A stretch of DNA of 8,085 nt, taken from Bacteroidota bacterium. GTDB taxonomy: Bacteria; Bacteroidota; Bacteroidia; Flavobacteriales_F; PHOS-HE28. The stretch covers positions 1 through 8,085 of the forward strand of contig JAEYYE010000188.1 of NCBI GenBank assembly GCA_023430945.1, read 5' to 3'. The notes beneath the pieces were generated by a model. The model did not search any database and was not told the origin of the DNA. It saw nothing but the letters and a program-made list of their open reading frames with translations. The position numbers were made by a program, and so were the translations under genes. The first letter of the stretch is position 1. Every line of letters starts with the position of its first letter. Positions 5,850 to 8,085 of the stretch are shown in pieces.

Positions 5850-5875
5850 AACATATGTATGGCCATTCATATGTT
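5850..5875. repeat. 26-bp near-palindrome containing the second copy of the 21-bp repeat
   Basis: The arms AACATATG (5850-5857) and CATATGTT (5868-5875) are perfect reverse complements around a centre that is itself the palindrome ATGGCCAT (5859-5866). Only positions 5858 and 5867 break the symmetry. Such a site could bind a dimeric regulator or form a cruciform. It lies 215 bases upstream of aroC, on the far side of repeat C. Confidence 0.8.
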
Positions 5876-5938
5876 GAAGGTGGTATGAAACCCAATTGAT
5901 CTGAAGAATCAGCCGATTCCCGTCAGGACCTAGCGCTG

Positions 5939-6026
5939 CCCTTGATCCAACAAACTGCTCTCGCCCCAAAAGAAACAGCGCTCCGGAAAGGCCCGCTGGA
6001 ACGCCCCGCTACCAACGGTGATCGGA
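5939..6026 (+). repeat. Direct repeat copy C (long)
   Basis: It starts CCCTTGATCC and carries the same CAACAAACTGCTCTC core (5948-5962) and CTCCGGAAAGGCC (5981-5993) as copy B, then ends with GGTGATCGGA at 6017-6026. It finishes 64 bases before the aroC start codon. The spacing from copy B is 333-334 bases throughout. Confidence 0.85.
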
Positions 6027-6076
6027 TCACACCCATCATCGCTGTGATCCCCATGGATGCTCCGATCGGTTCTTTC

Positions 6077-6084
6077 TACATTCG
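6077..6084 (+). promoter_or_regulatory. aroC: Possible -7 element of aroC
   Basis: TACATTCG, followed by CCGAAC, ends six bases before ATG 6091. It resembles TANNTTTG and nearly repeats the smpB upstream block. The transcript would be close to leaderless. No matching -33 TTG was found about 19 bases upstream. Confidence 0.4.
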
Positions 6085-6090
6085 CCGAAC

Positions 6091-7176
6091 ATGCGCGGCA
6101 ACAGCTTCGGTACGGCTTTCCGGCTCACCACATTTGGTGAAAGCCATGGCGCCGCGATCGGTGGCGTGATCGATGGTTGCCCAGCCGGATTGGCGCTTGA
6201 TCTCGATCGGATCCAGAAGGAATTGGATCGCCGCCGCCCGGGAAGCACCCCATTGGGAACCGCGCGATCGGAAGGTGATCGGGTGGAGTTCCTCAGCGGG
6301 ATCTTCGCGGTTCCGGATCCTACGACCCTGGGTACGCCGATCGGATTCATGATCCGCAACAACGATGCGCGAAGCGGCGATTATGATCATTTGAAGGAAA
6401 TTTTGCGGCCGGGCCATGCCGACCTTACCTGGGAGCAGAAATTCGGGATCCGCGATCACCGGGGCGGAGGCCGGAGCAGCGCACGCGAAACCGCCTGCCG
6501 CGTGGTGGCCGGCGCGATCGCAAGGCAGCTGATCGAGCGCGAGAGGGTGAAGGTGGATGCCTATGTTTCACAGGTCGGCCCGATCGTGATCGAACAGGCC
6601 TATGGGCTTGATCTGGGGGCACGTTGGAACGATCCCGTACGCTGTCCCGATCCAGCCACTTCGGCGAAGATGCGCGCCTTGATCGAGGATGTCCGCAACG
6701 AAGGGGATTCGATCGGTGGTATCGTGCATTGCATCGTAAGCGGGCTTCCCGCAGGTCTTGGAGAGCCGGTCTTCGATCGGCTGGATGCGGATCTGGCCAG
6801 GGCGATGCTGTCGATCAACGCCACGAAGGGTTTCCAGATCGGCAGCGGTTTCCAGGCGGCCACCATGCGCGGCTCGGAGCACAACGATCCGCTTATCGGC
6901 GATCATGGCCGCATCCGATCGGAAGGCAACCGCAGCGGCGGTCTGCTCGGTGGCATCAGCAACGGTGAGGATCTGTATTTCGATGTGGCCTTCAAACCAC
7001 CGGCAACGATCGCCAAAGCGCAGCATACGGTGGACTTGCATGGAAATGAAAGTGTTCTTCAAGCAAAGGGAAGACATGATCCATGCGTTGTTCCGCGTGC
7101 GGTTCCGATCGTGGAGGCGATGGCATGCCTGGTGATCGCCGATCATCTTCTAAGACAACGAACCAGCAGAGTGTAG
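6091..7176 (+). CDS. aroC: Chorismate synthase
   Basis: AroC performs the last shikimate step, converting 5-enolpyruvylshikimate 3-phosphate to chorismate with reduced FMN in the cytoplasm. The 361-residue product has normal length and every family signature. MRGNSFGTAFRLTTFGESHG (1-20) includes the catalytic His19. It is followed by GCPAG at 29-33 and the arginine-rich RRRPGS at 47-52. RPGHADLTWEQKFGIRDHRG (106-125) includes His109, and GGGRSSARET lies at 125-134. The C-terminal GRHDPCVVPRAVPIVEAM spans 327-344. The start fits the family N-terminus exactly, so the open frame before it is not coding. There is no Shine-Dalgarno sequence; a TACATTCG element lies six bases upstream. The stop TAG touches the ATG of the symporter gene in the same frame. 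The gene contains 37 GATC sites by hand count. Confidence 0.98.
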   Translation: MRGNSFGTAFRLTTFGESHGAAIGGVIDGCPAGLALDLDRIQKELDRRRPGSTPLGTARSEGDRVEFLSGIFAVPDPTTLGTPIGFMIRNNDARSGDYDHLKEILRPGHADLTWEQKFGIRDHRGGGRSSARETACRVVAGAIARQLIERERVKVDAYVSQVGPIVIEQAYGLDLGARWNDPVRCPDPATSAKMRALIEDVRNEGDSIGGIVHCIVSGLPAGLGEPVFDRLDADLARAMLSINATKGFQIGSGFQAATMRGSEHNDPLIGDHGRIRSEGNRSGGLLGGISNGEDLYFDVAFKPPATIAKAQHTVDLHGNESVLQAKGRHDPCVVPRAVPIVEAMACLVIADHLLRQRTSRV

Positions 7177-8085
7177 ATGAAACTTCCCCTTCATATAAAG
7201 ATCCTCATCGGCCTGGCTGCTGGCGTGCTGTATGCCGTGATCGCCGCATCGCTCGGTTGGGGTGCGTTCACGCGCGATTGGATCGCGCCGTTCGGCGACA
7301 TCTTCATCGGCCTGTTGAAAATGATCGCAGTGCCGTTGGTGCTTTTTTCGATCATCGCGGGCGTCGCGGGCATGAGCGATGTTTCCAAGTTGGGGCGGCT
7401 GGGCATACGTACACTCGCGTTGTACATGTTCACCACGGTGATCGCTGTCTGTCTTGGTCTTCTGGTGGTGAACATCTTCAAACCGGGCAACACCACCGAT
7501 TCCGATCTGCGCCTGCGCAACCGCATCAATTACGAGCTGTGGGTGACCGAAACGACCAGTGTGGAGCGGCCGGTTGACGGCCAGTGCCTGATGTGCGATC
7601 CAGCGAATGCCGCGCTCGTGACCGAAGTGCGCGCCGCGCGCAGCACCGAGAAGGATGAATGGGTGCAGAGCGCCGTGCAGACCGCCGAAAAGGCCAGATC
7701 TCGTGGGCCTCTGCAATTCCTGGTGGACATCGTGCCCACCAACATCTTTACTTCACTCCAGATGAGCGACATGCTGCAGATCATCTTCTTCGGTGTGTTC
7801 TTCGGGATCATGCTGCTGATGGTGGAACCACGGTTCGCCGATCCGGTGATCGGTTTCGTGAACGGTGCCAACGAGGCGTTCATGAAGATGGTGGAAGTGG
7901 TGATGCGGGCCGCGCCCTTCTTCGTATTCGCATTGATGGCCGGGGTGATCGCGCGCATGGCCGGCGATGATCCATCGGCGGTGATCGGCATCTTCAAGGC
8001 GCTGATCGGTTACAGTCTCACAGTGCTCCTGGGTCTGGTGATCATAATCCTTGTGATCTATCCAGGCATGCTCAGCCTTTTCCTG
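7177..8085 (+). CDS. Dicarboxylate/amino acid:cation symporter (DAACS/SLC1 family), partial at right edge
   Basis: The 303 codons in view are the N-terminal two thirds of a transporter like GltP or DctA, which moves glutamate, aspartate or C4-dicarboxylates with protons or sodium through the inner membrane. Family text includes LLKMIAVPLVLFSIIAGVAG (46-65), PGNTT at 103-107 after TM3, GPLQFLVDIVPTN (177-189), and VMRAAPFFVFALMAG (242-256). The substrate-defining HP1, NMDGT and HP2 regions lie beyond the edge, so the substrate cannot be named. The loop between TM3 and TM4 (about 104-177) is long and polar, with CLMC at 137-140. ATG 7177 follows the aroC stop with no gap, and no Shine-Dalgarno sequence is present, so reinitiation after aroC is likely. 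Confidence 0.93.
   Translation, partial: MKLPLHIKILIGLAAGVLYAVIAASLGWGAFTRDWIAPFGDIFIGLLKMIAVPLVLFSIIAGVAGMSDVSKLGRLGIRTLALYMFTTVIAVCLGLLVVNIFKPGNTTDSDLRLRNRINYELWVTETTSVERPVDGQCLMCDPANAALVTEVRAARSTEKDEWVQSAVQTAEKARSRGPLQFLVDIVPTNIFTSLQMSDMLQIIFFGVFFGIMLLMVEPRFADPVIGFVNGANEAFMKMVEVVMRAAPFFVFALMAGVIARMAGDDPSAVIGIFKALIGYSLTVLLGLVIIILVIYPGMLSLFL

Larger units (their letters stand above)
5548..6090. other. 543-bp gene-free stretch rich in repeats
   Basis: No convincing gene is present on either strand. The stretch holds direct repeat copies B and C and two copies of a 21-bp sequence spaced 100 bp apart, the second inside a near-palindrome. CCGATTCC occurs twice, each time followed within one base by GTC. 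The last 60 bases before aroC contain the putative promoter. The short open frame from 5942 is repeat C followed by an out-of-frame aroC start and is not a gene. Confidence 0.6.

Noticed and set aside
5094..6026. CRISPR array
   Set aside because: The repeats are only two or three in number, unevenly spaced, diverged, and separated by a gene or by 250-bp segments.
5942..6169. 75-codon open frame upstream of aroC
   Set aside because: It consists of repeat copy C plus the beginning of aroC read in another frame.
6568..7146. 192-codon open frame on the minus strand
   Set aside because: It is antisense to aroC, whose signatures are complete. The frame has no recognisable motif.

Overview
The window looks like a chromosomal segment of a GC-rich member of the Bacteroidota, probably Flavobacteriales-like. 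This is inferred from three things: the character of SmpB and of the symporter, start codons without Shine-Dalgarno sequences, and several starts sitting 4-17 bases behind a TANNTTYG-like -7 element. No taxonomic search was possible. The tetramer GATC is very frequent everywhere except in one AT-rich islet.

Layout. Positions 1-617 (minus) hold the N-terminal part of an ABC exporter, which runs off the left edge. Positions 618-1131 are a gene-free spacer packed with repeats: a heptamer array with its inverted copy, two facing REP-like hairpins, and a 15-bp inverted repeat. Next come a spermidine-synthase-fold protein (1132-1839, plus) and, converging on it with a 52-bp overlap, a GT-C type membrane glycosyltransferase (1788-3776, minus). 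The glycosyltransferase starts on the base after the stop codon of smpB (3777-4223, minus), so the two probably form an operon. Positions 4224-4525 are a spacer with dispersed repeats.

Positions 4526-5547 carry two small membrane-protein genes of lower GC than their surroundings. The first contains no GATC at all and looks recently acquired. Around and after them, a repeat occurs three times (5094, 5606, 5939), and a 21-bp sequence occurs twice exactly 100 bp apart, the second time as part of a 26-bp near-palindrome. From 6091 the core genome resumes with aroC (chorismate synthase), followed without a gap by a dicarboxylate/amino acid:cation symporter cut by the right edge.

How the genes relate: smpB (ribosome rescue) and aroC (aromatic amino acid biosynthesis) are housekeeping genes. 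The transporter, glycosyltransferase and exporter are envelope functions with no evident joint pathway. I see no defence system, CRISPR array, tRNA or recognisable transposase. The least explained part is the repeat-flanked accessory stretch 4450-6030.
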